64,000 bases of DNA from Litoribacillus peritrichatus (lineage in GTDB: Bacteria > Pseudomonadota > Gammaproteobacteria > Pseudomonadales > Litoribrevibacteraceae). Below are positions 7,942 to 16,595 of this stretch, piece after piece. A program made the position numbers and the translations under genes. Where the stretch lies: assembly GCF_039537985.1 (NCBI RefSeq), contig NZ_BAABBN010000007.1:558001-622000 (forward strand). The letters are read 5' to 3'. The notes beneath the pieces are model-generated. The model was not told the origin of the DNA. It did not search any database and was given only the letters and a program-made list of their open reading frames with translations. Within the stretch, counting starts at the first letter, position 1. Each line of letters starts with the position of its first letter.

Positions 7942-8361
7942 CTATACTCGGACGTTGGTGCATGTCATCAATTTACTAAGCTCATTAAGCTTCGCCAGAA
8001 GCTCTGTGGCTGGCATTTTTCGAGATACATTTAAGAGAGGGTGGTATTTATCCCGATAGTTAAATAATAACCCTTCCGGGAGTATTTTATACTTAGGAAG
8101 TATCCAGGCGACACCGCTAACGGGTTGTTTTTTCAAGGTTGCTATTGAATCGCCAAAACTAATGCCCATTTTTGGGTGAGGCAGAATTAATTCCTCATTA
8201 ACGAACGGGTCTAATGCAAAGTGTATATCCTTGCCCAGCCTTAACTTTTTCAATGCTGGATGGGTGGGCCGACCACATCGATATAAACCATCCTGAAGGC
8301 TGTATTCCTTCCAAAGGTTGTTTGGGGTAACAACTGTAAAAACATCATTCCTTAGTACCAT
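7942..8361 (-). CDS. Toxin-like protein, weak resemblance to Tse2-type ADP-ribosyltransferases
   Basis: The 139-residue protein shows the order of short motifs I associate with Tse2-like toxins: an early GLYRCGRP, a basic LRLGKDI, a hydrophobic ILPHPKMGISFGDS, then VAWILPKYKILPEGLLF and a C-terminal helix MPATELLAKLNELSKL. Tse2 family members are small cytoplasmic NAD-dependent toxins, found as type VI effectors or as toxin-antitoxin pairs. No secretion signal is seen, so a toxin-antitoxin role fits better here. It is followed at once by a small acidic protein. The ribosome site AAGGAG overlaps an 8-bp inverted repeat. The resemblance is read by eye and is weak; a different enzyme fold is possible. 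Confidence 0.42.
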   Translation of the reverse strand: MVLRNDVFTVVTPNNLWKEYSLQDGLYRCGRPTHPALKKLRLGKDIHFALDPFVNEELILPHPKMGISFGDSIATLKKQPVSGVAWILPKYKILPEGLLFNYRDKYHPLLNVSRKMPATELLAKLNELSKLMTCTNVRV

Positions 8362-8363
8362 GC

Positions 8364-8390
8364 TTGGATCTCCTTGTGTAGCAGATCCAA
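8364..8390 (-). promoter_or_regulatory. Inverted repeat over the start region of the toxin-like gene
   Basis: TTGGATCT (8364-8371) and AGATCCAA (8383-8390) are exact complements with an 11-bp spacer. On the minus strand the repeat holds the AAGGAG ribosome site of the 7942-8361 gene. Palindromes at this place are common autoregulation sites of toxin-antitoxin operons. Confidence 0.45.
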
Positions 8391-8679
8391 ATTACCAGTG
8401 ATGTTCAAACCCCAACTTTTTATTTCGGAAAAGTTAGAACTCTTTCTCAAATAATGCTTTAGAAGCTTCTGGTGTATTTTTAATTGGTTCTATTTTATGA
8501 GTTTCAAATATGAGTTTCAAAATAGGGGGTAAAAACATTGCGGACTTCGAGATTTAAAGCCATACGGCGCTGATCGACTACAAGTGATTGATGTCTTGCT
8601 TTAAAAAGGCGAAAATACGCCCATTTTTTGGTTCTCAAACTAATCTTGTGTGAACATACACTGTTCAGGAGTCTATTTA
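8391..8679. other. Intergenic region between the toxin-like pair and tkt, dense in repeats
   Basis: No gene is seen. The stretch holds AACTTTT-N8-AAAAGTT (8414-8435), the 10-bp palindrome AGAAGCTTCT (8461-8470), an exact tandem copy of the 13-mer TATGAGTTTCAAA (8496-8508 and 8509-8521), and GGCG-N6-CGCC flanked by A- and T-runs (about 8604-8629), which could be a short bidirectional terminator. The tkt ribosome site AGGAG is at 8667-8671. Promoters for both directions must lie here but no clear one stands out. Confidence 0.6.
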
Positions 8680-10677
8680 ATGGCAACTCGTACCGAACGC
8701 GCTAATGCAATTCGCGCATTGAGCATGGACGCGGTTCAAAAAGCTAAATCAGGTCATCCAGGTGCCCCGATGGGGATGGCGGATATTGCAGAGGTTTTAT
8801 GGAATGATTTTATGTCCCATAACCCGGCAAACCCGGACTGGATGAACCGTGACCGATTTGTATTATCCAACGGTCATGGGTCCATGTTGATTTATTCACT
8901 GTTGCATTTGTCCGGTTATGACGTTTCCATCGACGACCTGAAAAATTTCCGTCAGATTCATTCCAAAACACCGGGCCACCCTGAATATGGGTACACGCCG
9001 GGTGTAGAAACAACCACCGGCCCGTTGGGTCAGGGCATTGCCAACGCCGTTGGTATGGCGCTGGGTGAAAAGATTCTTGCTGACCAATTCAACCGCGAAG
9101 GTCATGACATCGTCGATCATGCGACATACGCATTCCTGGGTGATGGCTGCATGATGGAAGGCATTTCCCATGAAGTTTGTTCACTGGCGGGTACACTGGG
9201 TCTGGGTAAGCTGATTGCGTTTTATGACGACAACGGCATTTCCATTGATGGTGAAGTTGAAGGTTGGTTCACTGACGATACAGTAAAACGTTTTGAGTCT
9301 TACGGCTGGCAGGTAATTCCTAAGGTGAATGGTCATGATCCTGAAGAGATCAAAATGGCCATTGAAACCGCCAAAGCCAATCCGGATCAACCGACTTTGA
9401 TTTGTTGTAAAACCATCATTGGTTTTGGTTCGCCAAACAAAGAAGGCAAAGAAGATTGTCACGGTGCACCATTGGGTGACGATGAAATTAAGCTGACGCG
9501 TGAGCGTTTGGGCTGGAACTACGGTCCGTTCGAAATTCCTGCTGAAATTTCAGAGGAGTGGAACGCTCGCGAAAAAGGCACAGCGGCTGAGTTTGCCTGG
9601 AATGAAAAATTCAAAGCCTACCAAACGGCTTACCCTGAGCTTGCTGCTGAGCTAGAGCGTCGTATGGCGGGTGAGTTGCCTGAAGACTTCTCTGAAAAAG
9701 CCGAAGCTTACGTTAAAGAAGTGAATGAAAAAGCTGAGAAAGTGGCTTCACGTAAAGCGTCTCAGAACAGCATTGAAGCTTATGCGGCAATGCTTCCAGA
9801 ACTGTTGGGCGGTTCAGCGGATTTAGCGGGTTCTAACCTGACACTTTGGAGCGGCTCCAAAGGCATCGAAGCTAATGATGCCTCTGGTAACTATGTGTTC
9901 TATGGTGTGCGTGAATTTGGTATGACTGCGATCATGAACGGTTTGAGCCTGCACGGTGGTTTCCGCCCGTACGGTGCAACCTTCCTGATCTTCATGGAAT
10001 ACGCGCGTAATGCCGTTCGTATGTCGGCATTGATGAAGCAGCCTGTGATTCATGTTTACACGCACGACTCCATTGGTCTGGGCGAAGACGGCCCGACTCA
10101 CCAACCGGTCGAGCAAATTCCAAGCCTGCGTGGCACCCCGAACATGCACGCATGGCGACCATGTGATGCAGTGGAATCGGCTGTGGCCTGGAAGAGCGCA
10201 ATTGAGCGTTTGGATGGTCCGACGGCCATGGCTTTCTCTCGTCAGGGTTTACCGCATCAGACTCGCAATGACGAGCAATTAGCGAACATCGAGAAAGGTG
10301 GTTATACCTTAGTAGATTGCGCTGGCACACCTGATTTGATCTTGATCGCAACAGGCTCTGAAGTTGAGCTGGCTCGACTGGCTGCAGAAGCGTTAACGGC
10401 CAAAGGCAAAGCGGTACGTGTGGTTTCTATGCCTTGTGCAGAGATCTTTGAGGCGCAATCCGCTGAATATCGTGAAAGTGTACTGCCTGCGGCAGTGGCT
10501 GCCCGCGTTGCGGTTGAAGCAGCACACCGAGATTACTGGTACAAGTGGGTTGGCCTGAACGGTGACATCGTTGGTATGTCCACGTTTGGTGAATCAGCTC
10601 CGATTGATGAGTTAATGAAAGAGTTCGGCTTTACGGTTGAAAACGTAGTGGCTGTGGCTGAGCGTGTTTCAGCATAA
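8680..10677 (+). CDS. tkt: Transketolase
   Basis: Transketolase moves two-carbon ketol units in the pentose phosphate pathway, using thiamine diphosphate in the cytoplasm. The 665-residue protein begins TERANAIRALSMDAVQK AKSGHPGAPMG in the family manner, has the thiamine diphosphate motif GDGCMMEGISHE near residue 155, the pyrimidine-domain strings GVREFGMTAIMNG and YTHDSIGLGEDGPTHQPVEQ, and the usual C-terminal domain. The ATG at 8680 has AGGAG eight bases upstream; an open extension to 8650 adds ten residues without a ribosome site and is rejected. A terminator follows before epd, but tkt-epd-pgk-fba order is the usual carbon-metabolism cluster. Confidence 0.96.
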   Translation: MATRTERANAIRALSMDAVQKAKSGHPGAPMGMADIAEVLWNDFMSHNPANPDWMNRDRFVLSNGHGSMLIYSLLHLSGYDVSIDDLKNFRQIHSKTPGHPEYGYTPGVETTTGPLGQGIANAVGMALGEKILADQFNREGHDIVDHATYAFLGDGCMMEGISHEVCSLAGTLGLGKLIAFYDDNGISIDGEVEGWFTDDTVKRFESYGWQVIPKVNGHDPEEIKMAIETAKANPDQPTLICCKTIIGFGSPNKEGKEDCHGAPLGDDEIKLTRERLGWNYGPFEIPAEISEEWNAREKGTAAEFAWNEKFKAYQTAYPELAAELERRMAGELPEDFSEKAEAYVKEVNEKAEKVASRKASQNSIEAYAAMLPELLGGSADLAGSNLTLWSGSKGIEANDASGNYVFYGVREFGMTAIMNGLSLHGGFRPYGATFLIFMEYARNAVRMSALMKQPVIHVYTHDSIGLGEDGPTHQPVEQIPSLRGTPNMHAWRPCDAVESAVAWKSAIERLDGPTAMAFSRQGLPHQTRNDEQLANIEKGGYTLVDCAGTPDLILIATGSEVELARLAAEALTAKGKAVRVVSMPCAEIFEAQSAEYRESVLPAAVAARVAVEAAHRDYWYKWVGLNGDIVGMSTFGESAPIDELMKEFGFTVENVVAVAERVSA

Positions 10678-10689
10678 AGCAGGAAACGG

Positions 10690-10716
10690 AAGGGCTTTTT
10701 TAAAGCCCTTTGTTTG
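10690..10716 (+). terminator. Intrinsic terminator after tkt
   Basis: AAGGGCTTT (10690-10698) pairs with AAAGCCCTT (10702-10710) and is followed by TGTTTG. It begins 13 bases past the tkt stop. The T-run is broken by G, so read-through into epd is likely. Confidence 0.65.
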
Positions 10717-10778
10717 ATGCTTGAAATGCGGTTGGTGATTGTCTCATATTGAATTAGAAACTGTCTGGAATGGATTGA

Positions 10779-11795
10779 ATGCTAAGAATTGCGGTAAATG
10801 GTTATGGTCGAATCGGGCGGGGCATTGTCCGGGCGTTATTCGAAAATAATTATCGTGATCGCATTCAGGTCGTAGCGATAAATGAGTTGGCAGACTTAGC
10901 AACCGTCTCCTATTTGACGCGCTACGACAGCACCCACGGACGTTTTCCGTTCGAAGTGACTACTCACTCAGATTCCGGGAAGGACTACTTGCAGATTGAT
11001 GGTGAAACGATTCGGGTGTTCAATCAACCTGATGTGCAGGCATTGAACTGGCATGACCTTGATGTGGATGTGGTGTTGGAATGCACCGGTGCATTTCAGG
11101 ATCGCTCCACGGCGGAATTACACATTCGTAACGGTGCCAGCAAGGTGCTGTTTTCGCAACCTGCGTCTTCTGATGTGGATGCAACCGTGGTTTACGGGGT
11201 GAATCACCACTCGCTGACCGGTGAGGAAGTGATTGTTTCGAATGCGTCGTGTACCACCAACTGTATTATTCCGGTGTTGAAGGTACTGGATGACAGCTAT
11301 GGCATCGTGTGTGGCACCATCACCACCATACATTCGGCGATGAATGATCAACCGGTCATTGATGCTTATCACAGTGATTTACGTCGCACCCGAAGTGCCG
11401 GCCAATCGATCATTCCGGTGGACACTGGTTTGGCGGCGGGGATTGAGCGGGTGTTGCCTGAATTTAAGGATGCGTTCGTCGCTTTGCATATGCGAGTGCC
11501 GACTCAGAACGTATCGCTGATGGACTTAACCGTTGAACTCAGTTCGGAAGTCGATGTTGAGCGGTTAAATCAAACGCTGAGCCAGGCGTCTAAGAATGGC
11601 TTGGCGGGAGTATTGGGGTATACCGAAGAACCTCATGCTTCGATCGATTTTAATCATGACAGTCGTTCGGGCATCGTAGACGGAACTCAAACCCGAGTCG
11701 TGAATGGCAAAATGGCAAAGCTGGTTGTCTGGTTTGATAATGAGTGGGCCTTTGCCAACCGAATGTTGGATACCGCGCTGACGATGGGCGCTTAA
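10779..11795 (+). CDS. epd: Erythrose-4-phosphate dehydrogenase Epd (GAPDH family)
   Basis: The 338-residue protein is a GAPDH-fold enzyme. It has the NAD loop NGYGRIGRGIVRAL, the catalytic Cys in SNASCTTNCIIPV, the string TTIHSAMNDQPVIDAYH and the C-terminal WFDNEWAFANRMLDT. The choices INELADLATVSYLTRYDSTHGRF, SAMNDQ and DLRRTRSAGQSIIPVDT follow Epd rather than GapA. Epd oxidises erythrose 4-phosphate towards pyridoxal phosphate synthesis. It stands just before pgk and fba, the classic epd-pgk-fba order. It might also carry glyceraldehyde-3-phosphate activity. No strong ribosome site precedes the ATG. Confidence 0.9.
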   Translation: MLRIAVNGYGRIGRGIVRALFENNYRDRIQVVAINELADLATVSYLTRYDSTHGRFPFEVTTHSDSGKDYLQIDGETIRVFNQPDVQALNWHDLDVDVVLECTGAFQDRSTAELHIRNGASKVLFSQPASSDVDATVVYGVNHHSLTGEEVIVSNASCTTNCIIPVLKVLDDSYGIVCGTITTIHSAMNDQPVIDAYHSDLRRTRSAGQSIIPVDTGLAAGIERVLPEFKDAFVALHMRVPTQNVSLMDLTVELSSEVDVERLNQTLSQASKNGLAGVLGYTEEPHASIDFNHDSRSGIVDGTQTRVVNGKMAKLVVWFDNEWAFANRMLDTALTMGA

Positions 11796-11861
11796 TGGCG
11801 TCAGTAAGTGTGGATTTAACCACTAATAATTAGTTTAAATTTAAAGAGATGAGATAAAGAC

Positions 11862-13022
11862 ATGTCTGTAATTCGTATGACTGATTTGGACTTGGCGGGA
11901 AAACGAGTCCTGATTCGTGAAGACCTTAATGTTCCTGTAAAAGACGGTAAAGTCACGTCAGATGCTCGTATTCGAGCATCGTTGCCGACCATTGAGCACG
12001 CATTGAATGCAGGCGCTAAAGTGATTGTAATGTCTCATTTGGGACGGCCGACCGAAGGCGAATACGCTGAAGAATTCTCCATGCAGCCGGTTGCCACCTA
12101 TTTGGCGGAAAAACTGGGCAAAAGCGTCCCCGTGATTAAAGACTTCAACCAAGGTGTTGAGGTTGCTGCCGGTGAATTGGTGTTGTTGGAAAACGTCCGT
12201 TTTAATAAAGGCGAAAAGAAAGACGAAGATGCACTGGCGAAAGCCTATGCCGCTTTGTGTGATGTATTCGTAATGGATGCATTTGGTACGGCTCACCGTG
12301 CTCAGGCATCGACGCACGGTGTGGCTAAATTTGCACCAGTAGCGTGCGCAGGCCCATTATTATCTGCTGAGCTGGATGCATTAGGCAAAGCGCTGGACAA
12401 CCCGGCCCGGCCATTGATTGCGATTGTGGGTGGCTCGAAAGTTTCGACTAAACTTGAAGTATTGGAAAGCCTGTCTGATCTTTGTGATCAGATCATTGTG
12501 GGTGGCGGTATCGCCAATACCTTCCTGGCCGCAGATGGCAAGCCGGTAGGTAAGTCATTGTATGAAGCTGACTTGGTGTCGAATGCCAAGGCGTTGATGG
12601 AAAAAGTGACCATTCCTGTGCCTACGGATGTTGTGTGTGGTAAGGAATTTTCTGAAACGGCTGAGGCGACGCTAAAAGCGGCTGCAGACGTTCAGGATGA
12701 TGACATGATCTTTGATATTGGCCCGGACTCAGCGAAGGCATTGGCGGAAGCATTGAAAGCGGCCAAGACCATCATCTGGAATGGCCCTGTGGGTGTTTTT
12801 GAATTTGATCAGTTCGGCGAAGGCACCAAAGAATTGTCTTTGGCGATTGCTGAATCTGAAGGTTTCTCGATTGCGGGAGGCGGTGATACGTTAGCGGCAG
12901 TGGATAAATATAACATTGCCGACAAAGTATCCTATATCTCGACGGGTGGTGGTGCGTTCCTTGAATTCGTTGAAGGAAAAACATTACCGGCGGTTGCTGT
13001 CCTAGAAGAACGCGCAAAATAA
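11862..13022 (+). CDS. pgk: Phosphoglycerate kinase
   Basis: Phosphoglycerate kinase transfers phosphate between 1,3-bisphosphoglycerate and ADP in glycolysis. The 386-residue protein is full length: VLIREDLNVPVKDGKVTSD and MSHLGRPTEG in the N-domain, LLENVRFNKGEKKD, FVMDAFGTAHRAQAST, then the C-domain IVGGSKVSTKLEVL, IWNGPVGVFEFDQF and the glycine-rich GGGDTLAAV with STGGGAFLEF. The gap to epd is 66 bp and to fba 24 bp, so it is co-transcribed with both. Confidence 0.97.
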   Translation: MSVIRMTDLDLAGKRVLIREDLNVPVKDGKVTSDARIRASLPTIEHALNAGAKVIVMSHLGRPTEGEYAEEFSMQPVATYLAEKLGKSVPVIKDFNQGVEVAAGELVLLENVRFNKGEKKDEDALAKAYAALCDVFVMDAFGTAHRAQASTHGVAKFAPVACAGPLLSAELDALGKALDNPARPLIAIVGGSKVSTKLEVLESLSDLCDQIIVGGGIANTFLAADGKPVGKSLYEADLVSNAKALMEKVTIPVPTDVVCGKEFSETAEATLKAAADVQDDDMIFDIGPDSAKALAEALKAAKTIIWNGPVGVFEFDQFGEGTKELSLAIAESEGFSIAGGGDTLAAVDKYNIADKVSYISTGGGAFLEFVEGKTLPAVAVLEERAK

Positions 13023-13046
13023 TCATTATTTATAAGGAATTGTATT

Positions 13047-14111
13047 ATGGCTCTTATTTCTATGCGCCAAATGTTGGATCACGCCGCTGAAATCGGTTAT
13101 GGCGTACCGGCATTCAACGTAAATAACCTGGAACAAATGCGCGCAATCATGATCGCGGCAGACCAGACTGACTCTCCGGTAATCGTTCAGGCCTCTGCTG
13201 GCGCACGTAAGTACGCAGGCGCGCCGTTTTTACGTCATTTGATTCTGGCTGCGATTGAAGAATTTCCACACATTCCTGTGTGTATGCACCAGGATCACGG
13301 TACTTCACCGGCGATCTGTCAGCGATCTATTCAATTGGGCTTTTCATCAGTAATGATGGACGGTTCATTGGGCGAAGACGGTAAAACCCCTGCCAGCTAC
13401 GAGTACAATGTAGACGTGACTCGCCGTACCGTAGAAATGGCGCACGCGTGCGGTGTTTCTGTCGAGGGTGAATTAGGCTGTCTTGGTTCGCTGGAAACGG
13501 GCGAAGCGGGTGAAGAAGACGGTATCGGTGCTGTGGGCAAGTTGACCCACGATCAAATGCTGACTGACCCTGAAGAAGCCGCAGACTTTGTTAAGAAGAC
13601 GGGTGTGGATGCCCTTGCCATCGCATGTGGTACATCACACGGCGCTTACAAGTTTACGCGTCCGCCTACCGGCGATATTCTTGCGATTGACCGTATTAAA
13701 GAAATTCACAAGCGCATTCCTGGTACGCACTTGGTAATGCATGGCTCTTCCTCTGTTCCTCAGGAGTGGTTGGCGGTTATTAATGAGTTCGGTGGTGAAA
13801 TCCCAGAAACTTATGGTGTACCGGTTGAACAAATTTGTGAAGGCATCAAACACGGTGTTCGTAAAGTGAATATTGATACCGATTTGCGCTTGGCATCCAC
13901 AGGTGCGATTCGTCGCTTTATGGCCGAGAACCCGTCTGAGTTTGATCCTCGTAAGTTCCTTGCTGTTGCAACGAAAGCGATGACAGAAATCTGCGTGGCT
14001 CGCTACGAAGCATTCGGCACGGCGGGCAATGCATCCAAAATGACGGCTTTGTCATTGGATGACATGTTTGAGCGTTACGAGTCAGGTTCGCTTGATCCTA
14101 AGATCGGCTAA
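13047..14111 (+). CDS. fba: Class II fructose-bisphosphate aldolase, Calvin-cycle-type subfamily
   Basis: This zinc enzyme joins or cleaves fructose 1,6-bisphosphate in the cytoplasm. The 354-residue protein has the zinc and substrate motifs CMHQDHGTSPA (zinc His), SVEGELGCLGSLETGE, ACGTSHGAYKF and LVMHGSSSVPQEW, and the phosphate loop KVNIDTDLRLA. The insertion and motif set is that of the CbbA/FbaA2 subfamily (subtype CBB) rather than the enterobacterial FbaA. No other Calvin-cycle gene is present in the window, so the role is glycolytic or gluconeogenic. Two terminators in series follow. Confidence 0.95.
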   Translation: MALISMRQMLDHAAEIGYGVPAFNVNNLEQMRAIMIAADQTDSPVIVQASAGARKYAGAPFLRHLILAAIEEFPHIPVCMHQDHGTSPAICQRSIQLGFSSVMMDGSLGEDGKTPASYEYNVDVTRRTVEMAHACGVSVEGELGCLGSLETGEAGEEDGIGAVGKLTHDQMLTDPEEAADFVKKTGVDALAIACGTSHGAYKFTRPPTGDILAIDRIKEIHKRIPGTHLVMHGSSSVPQEWLAVINEFGGEIPETYGVPVEQICEGIKHGVRKVNIDTDLRLASTGAIRRFMAENPSEFDPRKFLAVATKAMTEICVARYEAFGTAGNASKMTALSLDDMFERYESGSLDPKIG

Positions 14112-14127
14112 GTTGTTGTATTGTTCT

Positions 14128-14156
14128 AAAAACGCGACTATATGGTCGCGTTTTTT
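14128..14156 (+). terminator. Strong intrinsic terminator after fba
   Basis: AACGCGAC (14131-14138) pairs with GTCGCGTT (14145-14152) around a six-base loop, with A-run before and a run of T after it. It closes the tkt-epd-pgk-fba group. Confidence 0.9.
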
Positions 14157-14162
14157 ATGATT

Positions 14163-14189
14163 AACCCTTTATTAAATAAGGGTTTTTTT
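14163..14189 (+). terminator. Second terminator in tandem after fba
   Basis: AACCCTT (14163-14169) pairs with AAGGGTT (14178-14184) and runs into seven T. It stands seven bases after the first terminator and isolates nosR from fba read-through. Confidence 0.75.
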
Positions 14190-14261
14190 GTCTGAAATAA
14201 TTGAAAATCCCCACCCGGCGCTTGCCAGTTTCTTCCCTCCCAAAAAACATTATTTATTCGT

Positions 14262-14275
14262 TTGATGTATATCAA
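14262..14275. promoter_or_regulatory. FNR/DNR-type box of the nosR promoter
   Basis: TTGATGTATATCAA is a perfect match to the FNR/ANR/DNR consensus TTGAT-N4-ATCAA. Its centre is 107 bp before the nosR ATG. If used in the usual position near -41.5, transcription would begin near 14310. This box explains low-oxygen or nitric-oxide induction of the nos genes. Confidence 0.9.
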
Positions 14276-14291
14276 TAGAACCCGAATAGGG

Positions 14292-14310
14292 GTGTGACAA
14301 TTTGTCGCAC
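14292..14310. promoter_or_regulatory. Imperfect palindrome overlapping the expected -10 of nosR
   Basis: GTGTGACAA, one central T, then TTGTCGCAC form arms that match at eight of nine positions. It lies where the -10 box would be if the FNR-type box works from -41.5. It may be a repressor site, or the symmetry may be chance. Confidence 0.4.
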
Positions 14311-14375
14311 TGCTCGGATACTGATCTCAAAGATTGAGTTAGACAATTATTTTGAAGTGATGTCTGAGGTTGGAA

Positions 14376-16529
14376 ATGGATACAACAATTACGAATGGTA
14401 AAGGATTTGTCCACGCTGTGTGGCTGTTTTTCTCCTTGCTGTTAGTTTCGGAGTTATTGTTTGCTGGTGGACTAACCGTCAGTCCGGCAAAAGACCCTAT
14501 GCCATTCATTGAGGCGACCTTTCCTAATGCCACCTCTATTGAAGATAAATCCGGAGATCCCGCTTCCTGGACGATTAAAAAACAAGATCAAATATTGGGT
14601 TATGCCTTTGAAACCAATGATGTAGCGCGGATTCCCGCTTATTCTGGTGAGCCTGTGAATGTCTTGGTGGTCATTGACCCGGAAGGAAAAATTCTGACCG
14701 CCAAGGTATTGGAGCACCACGAGCCGATTTTATTGGTAGGGATACCAGAAAAAAAGCTGCAGATTTTCACCGATCAATATGAAGGGTTGATGGCGTCCGA
14801 TAAGGTAAAAATTGGCGGTTTGCAGGAAGAAGGCGTGGTTCATGTCGACGGCTTGTCCGGCGCGACGGTGACCGTCATGGTTGAAAATTTAGCCATTATG
14901 CGTGCAGCTAAAAAAGTAGCCAGTTCAAAAGGTATTCTTGAATTTGACGAAGTGGCAGCGACGGCGATGGCGACCATTAAGCAGGACGTTTACCAGCAAA
15001 GCTCATGGACTGCATTGACCGGCGATGGCTCGATCCGTCGTTTGACGCTGAATAATCAGCAAGTTGAAGCATCTTTTAAAGGTACTGAGGCGGAGTCTGC
15101 ATCGCCTCTAACCAAAGAGGAGGCGGAATCCTCTTTTATTGATTTGTATTACACCTTATTGGATGTGCCTACCATTGGCCGGTCTTTGCTCGGTGATAGC
15201 GAATTTCAGTGGTTAACGGAAACCTTGAAGCCTGGCGAGCATGCCATTGCTTTATTGGGTAATGGCTTCTCTTTCAAAGGATCAGGTTATGTTCGTGGCG
15301 GTATTTTTGATCGCATTCAGATTCACCAGGGCGACAATGTTTTCAGTTTCAGGGATCTTGATCACTATCGGGTGAATGATCTCTATGCGGAAGGCACTCC
15401 GTATTTCCGTGAAATGTCGATTTTTATTGTGCGTGAACACCATCAATTTAATCCGGGGCAGGATTGGCAGGTTGAGCTGTTGGTTCGCCGTCAGACCGGC
15501 CCGGTTGACAGCTTGTTCAGCAGTTTCAAAGCCGACTACCAACCGTTAGATAAATATGTGGATCGCCCAGAGCCTGTCATCGAAGAAGTGGATGAAGATT
15601 TGCCGCTTTGGAAGCAGGTTTGGGATGAAAAACAAACGTCTGTGGTGATTTTGATCATCAGCATGGTCATTCTGTTGGTGGTGATTTTCTTACAAGACTG
15701 GCTGGTTCGTTTTCCAAAATTCTTACATAACTTCCGTCGGGTCTTTTTGCTCTACACCATTGTCTTCATTGGCTGGTATTCGTTGGGGCAAATCTCGGTG
15801 GTCAATGTATTCACCTTTACCCAAAACCTGATGAGCGAATTTCATTGGGAAACCTTCTTGCTTGATCCGGTGATCTTCTGCTTATGGGTGTTTGTGGCCG
15901 TGAGTATTTTATTGTGGGGCCGGGGGATATTTTGTGGTTGGTTGTGTCCGTTTGGCGCTTTGCAGGAGCTGTTGGGCGAACTTGCGGTGAAATTAAAAAT
16001 ACCTCAGTACGTCGTGCCTTTTGCCATTCATGAACGTCTGTGGGCGGTGAAGTATCTGATTTTGTTGGCACTGTTTGGTTTGTCTCTGGAGTCGTTGCAG
16101 ACGGCGGAACAATACGCGGAAGTGGAACCGTTCAAAACTGTATTTTTACTTCGCTTTGATCGCGACTGGCCATTCATTATTTATGCGGTTGCCTTGTTAG
16201 TGATCTCTTTGTTCAGCCGGAAAGTTTACTGTCGCTACATTTGCCCACTGGGCGCGGCTTTGGCTATTCCGTCTGGGGTTCGTTTATTTGATTGGCTGAA
16301 ACGCCGTAAAGAATGTGGTCAGCCATGCCAGTTGTGTGCGGTGGAGTGTGAAATCGGCGCCATTGAAAAGAACGGTGAAATTAATTTACGTGAGTGTCAT
16401 CACTGCCTGGATTGTCAGGTGACTTACTGGAACGAAAATAAATGTCCGCCGCTGGTAAACAAGCAGAAAAAACGTAACAAAAAGGTTCAGAACACCGTAG
16501 AGGCAGAGCCAATCAAGATTGTGGGCTAG
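14376..16529 (+). CDS. nosR: Nitrous oxide reductase regulator and electron donor NosR
   Basis: NosR is an inner-membrane flavo-iron-sulfur protein needed for nos expression and for electron flow from quinol to NosZ. The 717-residue protein has an N-terminal membrane anchor, a periplasmic FMN-binding domain with the flavin Thr in GLSGATVTVM (residues about 150-180), membrane helices from about 420, cytoplasmic motifs CGWLCPFGA and CRYICPLGA, and a C-terminal cluster of Cys (CGQPCQLCAVEC and CHHCLDC) for two 4Fe-4S centres. I start at the ATG at 14376 behind TGAGG; a TTG at 14370 is in frame. It is the first gene of nosRZDFYL. Confidence 0.95.
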   Translation: MDTTITNGKGFVHAVWLFFSLLLVSELLFAGGLTVSPAKDPMPFIEATFPNATSIEDKSGDPASWTIKKQDQILGYAFETNDVARIPAYSGEPVNVLVVIDPEGKILTAKVLEHHEPILLVGIPEKKLQIFTDQYEGLMASDKVKIGGLQEEGVVHVDGLSGATVTVMVENLAIMRAAKKVASSKGILEFDEVAATAMATIKQDVYQQSSWTALTGDGSIRRLTLNNQQVEASFKGTEAESASPLTKEEAESSFIDLYYTLLDVPTIGRSLLGDSEFQWLTETLKPGEHAIALLGNGFSFKGSGYVRGGIFDRIQIHQGDNVFSFRDLDHYRVNDLYAEGTPYFREMSIFIVREHHQFNPGQDWQVELLVRRQTGPVDSLFSSFKADYQPLDKYVDRPEPVIEEVDEDLPLWKQVWDEKQTSVVILIISMVILLVVIFLQDWLVRFPKFLHNFRRVFLLYTIVFIGWYSLGQISVVNVFTFTQNLMSEFHWETFLLDPVIFCLWVFVAVSILLWGRGIFCGWLCPFGALQELLGELAVKLKIPQYVVPFAIHERLWAVKYLILLALFGLSLESLQTAEQYAEVEPFKTVFLLRFDRDWPFIIYAVALLVISLFSRKVYCRYICPLGAALAIPSGVRLFDWLKRRKECGQPCQLCAVECEIGAIEKNGEINLRECHHCLDCQVTYWNENKCPPLVNKQKKRNKKVQNTVEAEPIKIVG

Positions 16530-16595
16530 GCCTGTACGAGAGGAAATTAAGACAGTGGAAATTTTAAAGAAACGAGAGAAAGCCGGGAGCTAATT

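Noticed and set aside
10779..11795. Reading epd as the main glycolytic GAPDH (gapA)
   Set aside because: The substrate-site strings and the position before pgk-fba fit Epd better, although dual activity is possible.
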